Shown one piece after another: positions 41,629 to 51,783 of a stretch of DNA of 64,000 nt. The notes beneath the pieces were generated by a model. That model saw only the letters and a program-made list of their open reading frames with translations. It did no database searches and was not told where the DNA came from. Where the stretch lies: contig NZ_CAJYGQ010000003.1 of assembly GCF_913773635.1 (NCBI RefSeq), forward strand, positions 186,001 to 250,000, written 5' to 3'. Origin of the DNA: an uncultured Mucilaginibacter sp. (lineage in GTDB: Bacteria > Bacteroidota > Bacteroidia > Sphingobacteriales > Sphingobacteriaceae). How positions within the stretch are numbered: position 1 is the first letter of the stretch; every line of letters starts with the position of its first letter. A program made the position numbers and the translations under genes.

Positions 41629-44424
41629 ATGCTAAAATGTTTAATAACCTGGTATGTTCTTATTACCGGTATAATCATTTGCGGTAATTGCTTTGCGCAA
41701 TCGCCAACGCGGGCTTACCTTAATAGCGTAATTACAACAGTAAATTCAACTACCGAAAAACTTGCTATTGAAAAATTATACCTCCAAACCGATAAACAAT
41801 CTTACCAGGCCGGTGATACCCTGTGGTTTAAAGGTTATTTGTTAAACGAGGCATCGCTTAGCTCATCAACTAAAAGTGGTTTGTTATATGTTGAATTGGC
41901 CAGTGACAGCAACCGGTTAGTTAAGCGCGTTATGCTGCCGGTTTACATGGGCTTAACTTATGGTAACATTGTGCTGCAACCGGAGGATGTGCCGCAAGGC
42001 GGATATGTTTTAAGGGGCTACACCAATTGGATGCGCAACTTTGGTGAAGATGCAGCGTTTCAAAAGCACTTCTATGTATCGGGTGCTGCCACTAACGATA
42101 GCTGGCTGGTGAACTATAATGCTGCAACAACAAGCTTAAATGGTAAAGATAACGTGCGCCTTAAATTGTTGGTTAACCAGTTAGACAAAGACCCGGTACG
42201 GGTAAGAGAGATGCAACTGCGGCTGAGTGATGGTAAACGTACCTTGCTCCGGAGCGATGTACAAACCGACCTGGGGGGCGAAATGGATGTCAATTTTAAT
42301 TTGCCTGATAAGGTCAATATCCAAAACCTTTCATTAAGCCTTAAAGACATGCGCAAAAATGCGGGTAACCGTGTTATCGAAATGCCCCTCATGCTTAACC
42401 GTAGGGAAAATATTGATGTGCAGTTTATGCCCGAAGGTGGTAACCTTGTTGCAGGTATACCTGCGCATGTTGCATTTAAAGCAGTTACCGAAAACGGTTT
42501 AAGTACAAACGTTAGCGGAAAGGTTTTCAACAGAAAGATGGAGGAAGTGGCTTCATTTGCATCAATACATAAAGGAATTGGTGTTTTTGATTTTACTCCT
42601 GCTGCAAATGAGGTTTATACCGCCAGGCTTCAAAATAATGGCGTATTATCTAAAAGTTTTACTTTGCCTGCTGTTGCCTTAAAAGGGCTCAGTTTACGGG
42701 TTAGTAATCCGTACAAAGCCGACTCTTGTGAGGTAATAATTAATGGCTCTGCCGATTCGTTAATTGTTGGCCGAACGTATTACTTAATTGCGCAGGCACG
42801 TGGCATGATTTGCTACGGAGCATCGTTCAAATTGCTGGCCGAACCAACGAAACTTTGCATTGCAAAAAATCTACTGCCTACAGGTATTACACGCTTTATG
42901 CTGCTTGACGCCAGGAAGACGGTTTTAAACGAACGTATGATTTATATTGATCATGCCGATAAGCTTAAAATAAAGCTATCTGCTTCAAAGCCGGCTTACG
43001 GGCGCAGAGACAGTGTTGCCTTACAAATGGAAGTGAGGGATAAAGATGGCAACCCCGTTATAGGATCATTTTCTTTAGCCGTGACAGATGATAGTCAGGC
43101 TAAGACCGATACGCTTGCTGCCAATCGTATCAATAGCTATTTGTACGTTACCTCAAGTTTGAATGGTGTAATTGAAGATCCCGGGTACTATACTAACCCT
43201 GCCGCCGATGCACTTAAGTGGCAGCAAACCGATCAGTTACTTATGGTGCATGGATGGGTAGGCTACAAATGGGATAATTATTTTAAACCGGCAGCACCAA
43301 TGACATTTAATGCCGAACAGCAGTTTTCCATACGTGGTAAGGTAACCAACGCTTTTAACAAACCTGTATCAAATTCAGGTATAACGCTGTTTTCAAAAAA
43401 GCCATTTTTAATTACTGATACTACGTCTAACGATAAAGGCATATTTATATTTAATGGTATTTACCCGTCTGATACGGCAGTTTATTTCTTGCAGGCAAAA
43501 AATAAGCGCGGCAAAAGCTTCAACGTAGGTATTGAAATGGAAGAGTTTGTACCACCTGTTTTTAAAGCTCCGGCAGGGAGGCTTGTGCCATGGTATGTGA
43601 ATATTGATACCACACAGTTGCGCTTAAAGAATAAACAAAAGCAACTTAAAGAAGAGCAGAACCGCGTTACGCAAGGCAATGTGTTGAAAGCCGTAGAGGT
43701 AAAAGCAAAAAAGGTAATTAAGGGTTCAAAAAACCTCAATGGCGCAGGCGGGTCTGACGTGGTTATAGACGAGGAAGAGCTAAAACGATCGGGCCGTACA
43801 GCCTTGCGGCAACTACTCGAAAAAAGGGTAAAAGGCTTTTATCTTAAAACGTTAAAGAATTTTAACAAAGAGTATGTAATCAATAGCAACTTGCTGCACT
43901 TAATTATTGATGGCGTTGAAATTGACTACTTTTTTAACCCTGATGGTGGCTTGGCACGCTATCAATATTATGACCAGTACCTGGATTATTACGATGCCGA
44001 GGAAATTAAGGGAATTGAGGTGATGTCGAGCTCAAAATATTCGCTAAACTACTTTTCGGCGTTTATTGCATCTAAAAACCCATTAGCTATTCCGTTTGAG
44101 CATTGCTTTGTTGAGGTTACCACACGCAGCGGCAGCGGGCCTTTCATGAAAAAGGCGGTTGGTACTTATGTTTACCGCCCTATGCCATTTGCACTGCCTA
44201 AAGTTTTTTATGCCCCAAAATATAAGGCAGGTGCTAATCCGGATATGACTGATATACGTTCAACAGTACACTGGGACCCTAATATTGTTACCAGTAAAGA
44301 TGGCAAGGCAAAAATTACCTTTTACACTGCTGATAACGTGGGCAGCTATACTATTAATATTGAAGGTGCCGATTTGCAGGGTAATGTTGGTATACAAAGG
44401 TCAACAATAAGGGTTGAAAAATAA
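41629..44424 (+). CDS. Large exported protein with MG2-like and TonB-plug-like regions
   Basis: 931 residues from the ATG at 41629, which gives a signal peptide (MLKCLITWYVLITGIIICGNCFAQ); the ORF-track start 57 nt upstream has none. The N-terminal part resembles an alpha-2-macroglobulin MG2 domain (KLYLQTDKQSYQAGDTLWFKGYLLNEASL). A carboxypeptidase-regulatory-like segment lies at ~590-650 (FSIRGKVTNAFNKPVSNSGITLFSKKPF). A TonB-dependent-receptor plug-like part follows at ~700-800 (VVIDEEELKRSGRTALRQLLEKRVKGF), then a macroglobulin-like C-terminus (TSKDGKAKITFYTADNVGSYTI). No transmembrane barrel is seen. Bacteroidota have families of such envelope proteins of unknown function. Domain boundaries are approximate. 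Confidence 0.72.
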   Translation: MLKCLITWYVLITGIIICGNCFAQSPTRAYLNSVITTVNSTTEKLAIEKLYLQTDKQSYQAGDTLWFKGYLLNEASLSSSTKSGLLYVELASDSNRLVKRVMLPVYMGLTYGNIVLQPEDVPQGGYVLRGYTNWMRNFGEDAAFQKHFYVSGAATNDSWLVNYNAATTSLNGKDNVRLKLLVNQLDKDPVRVREMQLRLSDGKRTLLRSDVQTDLGGEMDVNFNLPDKVNIQNLSLSLKDMRKNAGNRVIEMPLMLNRRENIDVQFMPEGGNLVAGIPAHVAFKAVTENGLSTNVSGKVFNRKMEEVASFASIHKGIGVFDFTPAANEVYTARLQNNGVLSKSFTLPAVALKGLSLRVSNPYKADSCEVIINGSADSLIVGRTYYLIAQARGMICYGASFKLLAEPTKLCIAKNLLPTGITRFMLLDARKTVLNERMIYIDHADKLKIKLSASKPAYGRRDSVALQMEVRDKDGNPVIGSFSLAVTDDSQAKTDTLAANRINSYLYVTSSLNGVIEDPGYYTNPAADALKWQQTDQLLMVHGWVGYKWDNYFKPAAPMTFNAEQQFSIRGKVTNAFNKPVSNSGITLFSKKPFLITDTTSNDKGIFIFNGIYPSDTAVYFLQAKNKRGKSFNVGIEMEEFVPPVFKAPAGRLVPWYVNIDTTQLRLKNKQKQLKEEQNRVTQGNVLKAVEVKAKKVIKGSKNLNGAGGSDVVIDEEELKRSGRTALRQLLEKRVKGFYLKTLKNFNKEYVINSNLLHLIIDGVEIDYFFNPDGGLARYQYYDQYLDYYDAEEIKGIEVMSSSKYSLNYFSAFIASKNPLAIPFEHCFVEVTTRSGSGPFMKKAVGTYVYRPMPFALPKVFYAPKYKAGANPDMTDIRSTVHWDPNIVTSKDGKAKITFYTADNVGSYTINIEGADLQGNVGIQRSTIRVEK

Positions 44425-44556
44425 TTACCGGCAGACTGTATTTAACACAACTAATTAATAGTTAAAATTATTAAATCCGTCAACTATTTTTAGATTTTTA
44501 GGTTAAGATTATTAATGCTATTTTGCGGTTAGCCAATTTACTATAATACTACTATC

Positions 44557-47500
44557 GTGAGTGATTCTACCATATTCCTGCATGGCGGAGGCCAGACCGG
44601 CAAGCTACTGCGCTCAACTGACTGGTCCAACCATCCACTGGGAATGCCCGATGCCTGGCCCGAAAGTTTGAAGCAGGCGATTAGTATAAGTCTTAATTCA
44701 GGCTTTCCAATTGCAATATACTGGGGCCCTCAGTATATATTATTATATAATGATGCTTACAGCTCTATCCCTGGTGATAAACACCCATGGACTTTGGGCA
44801 AACCCGGTGCAGTTGCCTGGGCCGAAATTTGGGATGGCTTAAACAGCGAGTTTGAAGGCGTATTATACCAAGGTCAATCCATACGCAAGCCTGATGCATT
44901 ATTACTGATGCGCCGTTATGGCTATACCGAAGAATGTTATTTTGATTACACGCTTTCGCCCATTATAAATAAAGATGGTGTTGTTGAGGGTGTATTTAAT
45001 GCAGTTATTGAAACTACCTACAAGGTAATTAACGATAGGCGTAATAAGATTTTGCAAAGCCTGCAGCATGCTGTTAACAGTGCGCATAGTGTGCAGGAAA
45101 GCCTTGCCATTATACAGCAAATTTTAGCCACCTGCAGTAGCGATATTCCATTTTATAAACTGCAGCTGTCAGGCAATATTAATGTACCTGAGGCCGGGCA
45201 AACTGTTGTAAGTACAAACCTGCCCCTTAATCAACACATATTTGATGCGGCAGTTAAAAAGGTGATGGTTAGCAGCAGTCCGGAGCATATTGAAAACCTT
45301 GATGAGCTAGCGGAGCCTGTAACAAGTGAATGGAACGAAACTTGCCGTGAGGCGTACGTTGTATCTATAAGCGGGGGCGAGGCCAATGTTAAAGGAAGTT
45401 TGGTGTTAGGCGTGTCGCCCAGGAAAAAGCTGGATAATGACTATGAGCATTTCCTCGCATCTGTTGGCAATTATGCGGGTATTATACTTAATAACGGTTA
45501 TAACTTTAGTTTAAGCACAGCCTTGCAACGCGAGCAGGCTTTAAATGAAGAGCTTGCTGCAACTAATGAAGAACTGGGTGCTACTAATGATGAGTTGCAT
45601 AAATCTCAGCAAAATCTGGCCGATTTGAATAATGAACTGGAAGATCGCATCAGCAGTCGTACTCAGGCTCTTACTGAAAGCGAATCTCGGTTCAGGCAGT
45701 TGGTTGAACAATCGGCCGTTGCTATGCTGGTACTGCGTGGCCCGCAGTTGCTATTTGATATTTTTAACCAGCCTATGCTTGATATGATAGACCGCACGGC
45801 GGATGTCAAAGGCAAGCCCCTGCTGGAAGTAATTCCCGAGCTTATTGGGCAACCTATAGTTGATAAATTAAATGAGGTCCTCAAAACCGGCATTGAATGG
45901 AAAGGTCATGAGCAACCCGTTGTATTAAAACGCAACGGGCAGCAGTCACGCGGCTTTTTTAATGTATCATACCGGCCATTGTATGAAAACGGCGAAATAA
46001 AAGGCATTGTTCAATCGGCTGTTGATGTTACAGCGCAGGTTGAGGCACGCAAGGCAATTGAGCAAAGTGAACACAGCTTACGCAACCTGGTAATGTCGGC
46101 TCATTATGCCTTGATGATACTACGTGGCCGTGATTGGGTTATTGACGTCGCCAACCAGCAATTAGTTAAGCTATGGGGAAAAAGTATAGAGGAAGTAACC
46201 GGCAAAAGGCTGCTTGATGTACTCCCTGAATTGGAAGGACAACCATTTCCCGGATTATTAACCCGCGTTTATAATACCGGTACATCATATGGGCAAGAAG
46301 AGGAAGCTTTTCTTCTTGATACGCCAAAAGGAGCTGTAAAAAAATACGTAAGCTTTTATTATGATCCTGTTTTTGATGCCGATGGTAATGTTACGGGCAT
46401 AATTGTAGCGGCCGAAGATATTACAGAAACAGTAGAGAACCGGCTATTACTGGAGAAGAGCTATAGCGAACAGCAATCATTAAACGAGGAGCTGACAGCA
46501 ACTAACGAGGAAGTAGCAGCCGCTAATGAAGAATTGGTGACTACTAACGAAGAGTTAGCGCATACTCAAGAAAGTTTGCAGCGCACTGTTGCTCAGCTGG
46601 CAGAAAGTGAAGCTCGTATACGCTATATGGTGGCTGATGCGCCTGTAGCCATTGGTATAATTACCGGTCAAGACCTTATTGTTGAAGCAGCTAATAACAA
46701 GTTGCTGGAGGTTTGGGGTAAAGATAAGGCTATATTGAATTTGCCATTGCATATTGCCCTTCCGGAGTTGGAAGGGCAGGCCTATATAGGGCTTTTGCAA
46801 AACGTTTATGAAAGCGGTGTTCCTTACTCAGGAGATGAAGCAAAAGTACTATTAGTACGCGGGGGTGTTTTAGAAGAATGCTACTTTAACTATGTATATC
46901 ATCCTATAAAGGATAATAATGGCAATACCTTTAGCATAATGGTAGTTGCTAACGAAATTACAGAGCAGGTAAGGGCGCGCAACACTGTTGAACAGGCCGA
47001 AGAGATGTTGCGCTTGTCTATAGAGGCTGCAAGGGTAGGCACATGGTATTTGGATATCAACTCCCGCGAGTTCAGGGTATCGGGCAGGATGAAAGAGCTG
47101 TTTGGCTTTTATGCCGATGATGTGGTTGATTACGCAGATGCAGTTAACTGTATACCCGATGAACACCGTGCTTTGGTTGAAAAGGCAGTTGCCAAGGCAA
47201 TTGCTGACGGTGAGGTATATAATATTGAACACCCGGTAATTGGGCACCATGACAAGAAGATACGTTGGATCAGAGCATCGGGCCGGTTAAATGATGATAA
47301 CAAAAGCGGTGTAACCTACTTTTCGGGCGTAATTATTGATATTACTGAGCAAAAGCAGGATGAGCAGCGTAAAAATGATTTTATAGGCATGGTAAGCCAT
47401 GAGCTTAAAACGCCGCTCACATCATTAAGTGCTTACGTTCAAATGTTGCATGCAAAGGCTCGTAACAGCAGTGATAGCTTCACTACAAATGCATTGGATA

Positions 47501-48039
47501 AGGTAAGTATTCAGGTTAGAAAAATGACTACCATGATCAACGGCTTCCTTAATGTTTCGAGGTTGGAATCAGGTAAAATCCATTTAGATAAGCAGATCTT
47601 TGACTTAGCTACTTTGGTACATGATATGGTTGAAGAAACACAGCTTACTACATCAAGTCACAGCATTAGTTTGCATCAATGCGACAGCCATAACGTAAAC
47701 GCCGACAGGGAAAAAATAGGAACTGTTATATCAAATCTGTTAAGTAACGCAATAAAATATTCGCCACGTAATACCCACATCAAAGTTGGGTGTGAGATAC
47801 TAGATGGTGTAATACGTGTGAGCGTAAAAGACCAGGGAATTGGCATAAAAATGCAGGATTTAGAAAAACTATTTGAGCGCTATTACCGGGTAGATAACAA
47901 CCAAACACAAACCATATCAGGGTTTGGTATAGGGCTTTACTTATGCGCCGAAATTGTGAACCGCCATGACGGCAAAATTTGGGCAGAAAGTGAAGCTGGT
48001 GCTGGTTCTACATTTTACTTTAGCTTGCCCCTAGCTTAA
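44557..48039 (+). CDS. Large multi-PAS hybrid-type sensor histidine kinase
   Basis: 1160 residues with a GTG start. Domains: an N-terminal PAS-like sensor (residues ~10-160, LGMPDAWPESLKQAISISLNSGFPIAIYWGPQYILLYNDAY), a long helical linker, then at least four PAS domains (about 370-500, 500-640, 680-820, 830-940). HisKA has the phosphoacceptor H948 (FIGMVSHELKTPLTSLSAY) and HATPase_c has SNAIKYSPRNTHIKV, VKDQGIGIKMQDLEKLFERYYR and GFGIGLYLCAEIVNRHDG. Two heptad-repeat coiled coils connect PAS domains (NEELAATNEELGATNDEL and NEELTATNEEVAAANEEL). No membrane segment is evident, so it is a cytoplasmic sensor. No receiver domain or response regulator is adjacent. Confidence 0.9.
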   Translation: MSDSTIFLHGGGQTGKLLRSTDWSNHPLGMPDAWPESLKQAISISLNSGFPIAIYWGPQYILLYNDAYSSIPGDKHPWTLGKPGAVAWAEIWDGLNSEFEGVLYQGQSIRKPDALLLMRRYGYTEECYFDYTLSPIINKDGVVEGVFNAVIETTYKVINDRRNKILQSLQHAVNSAHSVQESLAIIQQILATCSSDIPFYKLQLSGNINVPEAGQTVVSTNLPLNQHIFDAAVKKVMVSSSPEHIENLDELAEPVTSEWNETCREAYVVSISGGEANVKGSLVLGVSPRKKLDNDYEHFLASVGNYAGIILNNGYNFSLSTALQREQALNEELAATNEELGATNDELHKSQQNLADLNNELEDRISSRTQALTESESRFRQLVEQSAVAMLVLRGPQLLFDIFNQPMLDMIDRTADVKGKPLLEVIPELIGQPIVDKLNEVLKTGIEWKGHEQPVVLKRNGQQSRGFFNVSYRPLYENGEIKGIVQSAVDVTAQVEARKAIEQSEHSLRNLVMSAHYALMILRGRDWVIDVANQQLVKLWGKSIEEVTGKRLLDVLPELEGQPFPGLLTRVYNTGTSYGQEEEAFLLDTPKGAVKKYVSFYYDPVFDADGNVTGIIVAAEDITETVENRLLLEKSYSEQQSLNEELTATNEEVAAANEELVTTNEELAHTQESLQRTVAQLAESEARIRYMVADAPVAIGIITGQDLIVEAANNKLLEVWGKDKAILNLPLHIALPELEGQAYIGLLQNVYESGVPYSGDEAKVLLVRGGVLEECYFNYVYHPIKDNNGNTFSIMVVANEITEQVRARNTVEQAEEMLRLSIEAARVGTWYLDINSREFRVSGRMKELFGFYADDVVDYADAVNCIPDEHRALVEKAVAKAIADGEVYNIEHPVIGHHDKKIRWIRASGRLNDDNKSGVTYFSGVIIDITEQKQDEQRKNDFIGMVSHELKTPLTSLSAYVQMLHAKARNSSDSFTTNALDKVSIQVRKMTTMINGFLNVSRLESGKIHLDKQIFDLATLVHDMVEETQLTTSSHSISLHQCDSHNVNADREKIGTVISNLLSNAIKYSPRNTHIKVGCEILDGVIRVSVKDQGIGIKMQDLEKLFERYYRVDNNQTQTISGFGIGLYLCAEIVNRHDGKIWAESEAGAGSTFYFSLPLA

Positions 48040-48057
48040 AGCCTGGGCATTTAGTCA

Positions 48058-48756
48058 TTAAATCAGCCCTTCATCGGCAAAGCTAAAATAGCCGCCGTCG
48101 GTAATAATTAAATGATCGAGAACGCCTATATCCAGAATTTTTCCGGCCTGGTGTATTTTACGGGTTAAATCAATATCCTGCTGGCTGGGTTTAAGGTTGC
48201 CCGAAGGATGATTGTGGGTTAAAATAATGGAGGATGCCTGATGTTGCAGGGCAACATGGAAGATTATTTTAGGGTCGGCAACTGTTCCTGAAAGTCCACC
48301 TTTGCTAATTAACTCTTTAGAAATAATTTTGCAGCTTCGGCTTAGCAGTAAAATCCAAAACTCCTCATGGTTTAAATCAACTAAATGCCTTTTCATAACT
48401 TGGTAAACACTTTTACTACCGGCTACAGTTTCAGGCACCTTTACATCGGTATCGGTACGTCGCCTGCCCAATTCAAGTGCCGCAATAATGGATATTGCTT
48501 TTGCCTCACCAATACCTTTGAATTTCGAAAGCTCAGCAACTGAAACCTTCCCAAGCTTTTGCAGGTCGTTATCATAATGGTGCAAAATTCGCTTGCTTAG
48601 TTCAACTGCCGATTCGGTACGGCTGCCCGAGCCAATCAAAATAGCAATCAATTCGGCATCACTTAACGCACGGCGTCCCTGGCTGTTAAGTTTTTCACGC
48701 GGACGGTCTTCCTCTGCCCAGGCCTTTATGCTTATTTTGCTTTCATATGCTTCCAC
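48058..48756 (-). CDS. radC: RadC family protein (JAB1/MPN domain)
   Basis: 232 residues. A helix-hairpin-helix-like N-terminus (KLNSQGRRALSDAELIAILIGSG, VSVAELSKFKGIGEAKAISIIAALELGRR) precedes the MPN/JAMM-like domain with the motif LTHNHPSGNLKPSQQDIDLT. RadC was named for repair, but its biochemical activity is undefined; the JAMM residues suggest metal-dependent hydrolysis. It is convergent with the kinase gene, whose stop lies 18 nt away. Confidence 0.95.
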   Translation of the reverse strand: MEAYESKISIKAWAEEDRPREKLNSQGRRALSDAELIAILIGSGSRTESAVELSKRILHHYDNDLQKLGKVSVAELSKFKGIGEAKAISIIAALELGRRRTDTDVKVPETVAGSKSVYQVMKRHLVDLNHEEFWILLLSRSCKIISKELISKGGLSGTVADPKIIFHVALQHQASSIILTHNHPSGNLKPSQQDIDLTRKIHQAGKILDIGVLDHLIITDGGYFSFADEGLI

Positions 48757-48840
48757 GGCTTGAAACTATTGAAAATTTATCATCAGTGCAATACCTTGAA
48801 TGTTAGCCAAAGCTTTCAATTCAACAAAGCTTAAATATAA

Positions 48841-48870
48841 AAGGCCACAGTGAAACTTCACTATGGCCTT
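48841..48870 (-). terminator. Hairpin terminator after the S9 peptidase
   Basis: AAGGCCA-C-AGTGAA pairs with TTCACT-A-TGGCCTT (13 bp with one mismatch, 2-nt loop). It lies 46 nt downstream of the peptidase stop and upstream of radC, with an A-rich region on the plus strand giving T residues on the transcript. Confidence 0.75.
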
Positions 48871-48916
48871 TATATTACAGGTAAAGCAGTTAATTGCTAA
48901 GCCCTGTAGGCTGATT

Positions 48917-51253
48917 TTATCTTATATCAATTTGTGGTTTTAATTGGTATTCTTTAGGCGTTTCAGCCCCCATCAGGTAACGCACAAAATAATCCCAGCG
49001 CCTGCGGGTCATGTAATAGCTGTATTGGCCATAGCCGTGCGCGCTGTTAGGAAATATTACTAGGTCATAGTCTTTACCTGCTTTTTCAAGTGCTTCCACA
49101 ACAAGTAACGTGTTGTAAGGAGGTACGTTGTCATCCATCATGCCATGAGCCAGCATCAGTTTTCCTTTCAAATTTTTTGCAAAATTTTGGTTGGCCTGGT
49201 CTTCATAGTTTGATTTGCCGCTTGCGTCCTTGGTAAGTAAGCCAATATAGCGTTCACCCCAATCATCCTCGTAGTTACGGTTGTCATGATTGCCTGATTC
49301 TGATATACCTACTTTGAAAAAGTCTGGATATTTAAACATAGCACATGCAGTAGCAAAACCACCACCCGAGTGCCCCCACATACCAGCCCTGTTAATATCA
49401 ATGTACGGATACTTTTGAGCCAGTTGCTGCATTCCGGTAACCTGATCGGGTAGTGTGTTTTCTGACATTTTACCATAAGCCATATCATGGAAGCTTTTTG
49501 AACGAAGCGGATTGCTTGTGCCTTCTATAAGTACAACTACGAATCCAAGTTCGGCCAGAGCCTGGTGATCGCCACGGGCAGCCGAAAAGCCCCAGTTGCC
49601 GCCCATACTGCCACCCTGCGGACCAGGGTAAATGTAGTTTATGATAGGATACTTTTTGCTTGGGTCAAGGTTGGTGGGTGTAAACATTAAACCGTACAAA
49701 TCAGTCTTGCCATCATGTGCTTTCACTGTAATGGGAGTGGGCGCTTTCCAACCTGATGCACTAAGCCTTGATACATCTGTTTTTTGTACAGTAGTAATTA
49801 CTTTGCCGTTTTTATTACGCAGTACTGTAACAGGCGCAACGTTAGGTTGTGAGTAAGTATCTACCAAATAGTTGCCTGATGGTGAAAACGTAACCTGATG
49901 AAAGCCGGTTTCAGGCGTTAAATCAGTAAGTTTTTTGCCATCGAAACCGATTTTAAAAACATGGCTAAAGTAAGGGTTTATCTTATCGTGCCCGTTAGCT
50001 ACAAAGTAAATGAGCCTGTTTTTTTCATCTACTTTAAGTAAACGTGTAACAACCCAATTGCCTTTGGTTATTTGGTTTTTAAGTTTGCCGTTAGCTGCAT
50101 TATATAAATAAAGGTGTCCCCAGTTATCGCGCTCTGAAAACCAAATTATTTCGTTTGATTGGGGCAGGTAGCGCCAGTTAATGCTTCCCCAGCCTGATTC
50201 ATATTGTGTGGGTACAACCTCTTCAAAAACCTCACGCACCGCGCCTGTTGCTGCGTTGGCAATACGCACCTTTTCCTGTTTGTGATCGCGCGATGTTGAT
50301 ACGAAGGCCAGTTGAGTAGCGTCGGCGCTCCAGTTTACATCATCTAACGAGCCGCTGCTTGAAATATCATCACTTAAGGTAGCGCGGTGAGGGTCTGCTT
50401 CTACCTTAAGCATTATTACTTTGGGGTTGTCCACCTCTACAATGCAACGATGAATCATGGCAATATCCTTATCGCCGGGAAGTGGATACTTCCATGCTTT
50501 CAGGGCAGGCGTACCTACATTTGTTGTTACGAGGTACATGTCACCAACTTTACGCTGGTCTTGCTTAAAGGTGGCTATTTTTCTAGAATCGGGCGACCAT
50601 TTCAGAATGGCAGCGTCACTATGCGACCAGCCTGCATTGTCTGTTGCGTAACCAAAGTCCTTCTCGCCATCGGTTGTTAGCTGGGTTTGTTTACCTGTGG
50701 CTAAATCACGTACCCAAAGATTATAATCATTAATATAAGCCATGCGTTTGCCATCAGGCGAAATGACGCCACCTGCCATAGCGTTACGCCTGTTCATAGT
50801 TGCGCTACGGTTGCCTTGAGCAGGGTTGGTGTTTTCGCTTAAAGTACCCGTTTGGAGATTGTAGTTCCAGTATTTATTACCTGCGTAAACGGTCGCAAAA
50901 TTACCATCGTCAGTAAAGCTAATGCTTGCAGGCAGCGCTTCGGCCTTAAATGTGCTTTGAGTGGCCTTTGATAGTTCGCTGGCAAATTTATCATGATCAA
51001 ATGCGAGGTTGCGTGTGCCTTTTGCCGCATCAACAATTATGTACTCTGAGCCTTTAGGGGTAAGGTTGCGATACCAAAAGCTATCTCCTGTGAACCAGTT
51101 AGGGCGTACGTTTGCTCCGTCAATAAGCGGAGCCGTGTTGTAGCCCATAAACTTTTCGGCCCGTTCATAATCAGTAACCGTAAGTGCTTTGCTGTTTTGA
51201 GCATTGGCAGCAGCACAGCTTAGCAGCAAAACAGGTAGTAAAAGTTTTCTCAT
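48917..51253 (-). CDS. S9 family peptidase (dipeptidyl-peptidase IV-like), exported
   Basis: 778 residues with a signal peptide (MRKLLLPVLLLSCAAANAQ). An N-terminal DPPIV-type beta-propeller (~100-480) is followed by the alpha/beta-hydrolase domain. The catalytic Ser sits in MWGHSGGGFATACAMF, the Asp in AHGMMDDNVPPYNT and the His in IFPNSAHGYGQY; YPGPQGGSMGGNWGF forms the oxyanion region. It removes Xaa-Pro or similar N-terminal dipeptides from peptides in the periplasm. It has its own terminator; there is no nearby TonB-dependent peptide transporter. Confidence 0.94.
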   Translation of the reverse strand: MRKLLLPVLLLSCAAANAQNSKALTVTDYERAEKFMGYNTAPLIDGANVRPNWFTGDSFWYRNLTPKGSEYIIVDAAKGTRNLAFDHDKFASELSKATQSTFKAEALPASISFTDDGNFATVYAGNKYWNYNLQTGTLSENTNPAQGNRSATMNRRNAMAGGVISPDGKRMAYINDYNLWVRDLATGKQTQLTTDGEKDFGYATDNAGWSHSDAAILKWSPDSRKIATFKQDQRKVGDMYLVTTNVGTPALKAWKYPLPGDKDIAMIHRCIVEVDNPKVIMLKVEADPHRATLSDDISSSGSLDDVNWSADATQLAFVSTSRDHKQEKVRIANAATGAVREVFEEVVPTQYESGWGSINWRYLPQSNEIIWFSERDNWGHLYLYNAANGKLKNQITKGNWVVTRLLKVDEKNRLIYFVANGHDKINPYFSHVFKIGFDGKKLTDLTPETGFHQVTFSPSGNYLVDTYSQPNVAPVTVLRNKNGKVITTVQKTDVSRLSASGWKAPTPITVKAHDGKTDLYGLMFTPTNLDPSKKYPIINYIYPGPQGGSMGGNWGFSAARGDHQALAELGFVVVLIEGTSNPLRSKSFHDMAYGKMSENTLPDQVTGMQQLAQKYPYIDINRAGMWGHSGGGFATACAMFKYPDFFKVGISESGNHDNRNYEDDWGERYIGLLTKDASGKSNYEDQANQNFAKNLKGKLMLAHGMMDDNVPPYNTLLVVEALEKAGKDYDLVIFPNSAHGYGQYSYYMTRRRWDYFVRYLMGAETPKEYQLKPQIDIR

Positions 51254-51365
51254 TTGCTTGAGTGAATAAGTAATACAGTTTTAAACAACCAATATACAGC
51301 TTTTAAATATGCTGCTCATTGAACATGGTTGTATAACCTGTTTTTTACGTTTGTAAACTGCAAAC

Positions 51366-51396
51366 AAAAAAAGCCGCTCCATTTGCATGAAGCGGC
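51366..51396 (-). terminator. Intrinsic terminator after rpsT
   Basis: GCCGCT / AGCGGC stem with a 12-nt loop, followed on the minus strand by seven T residues, 23 nt after the rpsT stop codon. Confidence 0.8.
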
Positions 51397-51419
51397 CATA
51401 TCAGCATAAAACTGAAATA

Positions 51420-51674
51420 TTATTTTAAGCCGTTAACAAATTTAGTCAGTTTTGACTTATTGTTAGATGCTTTGTTTTTGTGAATTACGTTTTTCTTAGC
51501 TAAACGATCAAGCATTGAAATTACTTTGCTCAATAAAGGAGTAGCTTCCTCTTTGCTGGTAGAAGCCCTTAACTTTTTGATAGCATTTCTCGTAGTTTTA
51601 GCCTGATATCTGTTACGCAGACGCTTCGCAGCGTTAGCCCTGATTCTTTTAATTGCTGATTTATGATTTGCCAT
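51420..51674 (-). CDS. rpsT: 30S ribosomal protein S20
   Basis: 84 residues, extremely basic: [38 protein letters not shown], the hallmark of bS20, and the conserved [16 protein letters not shown] at the C-terminus. It binds 16S rRNA early in small-subunit assembly. A lone gene with its own terminator. Confidence 0.98.
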   Translation of the reverse strand: MANHKSAIKRIRANAAKRLRNRYQAKTTRNAIKKLRASTSKEEATPLLSKVISMLDRLAKKNVIHKNKASNNKSKLTKFVNGLK

Positions 51675-51783
51675 TTTAGCTAATTATCTTTTTTAATTTC
51701 GGACTGCAAATGTAGTACAAATATTTACAAGTTGCAAATCTCTTACAAAATAATTTTCAGCACGTTATATAGTTTGCACAGGA

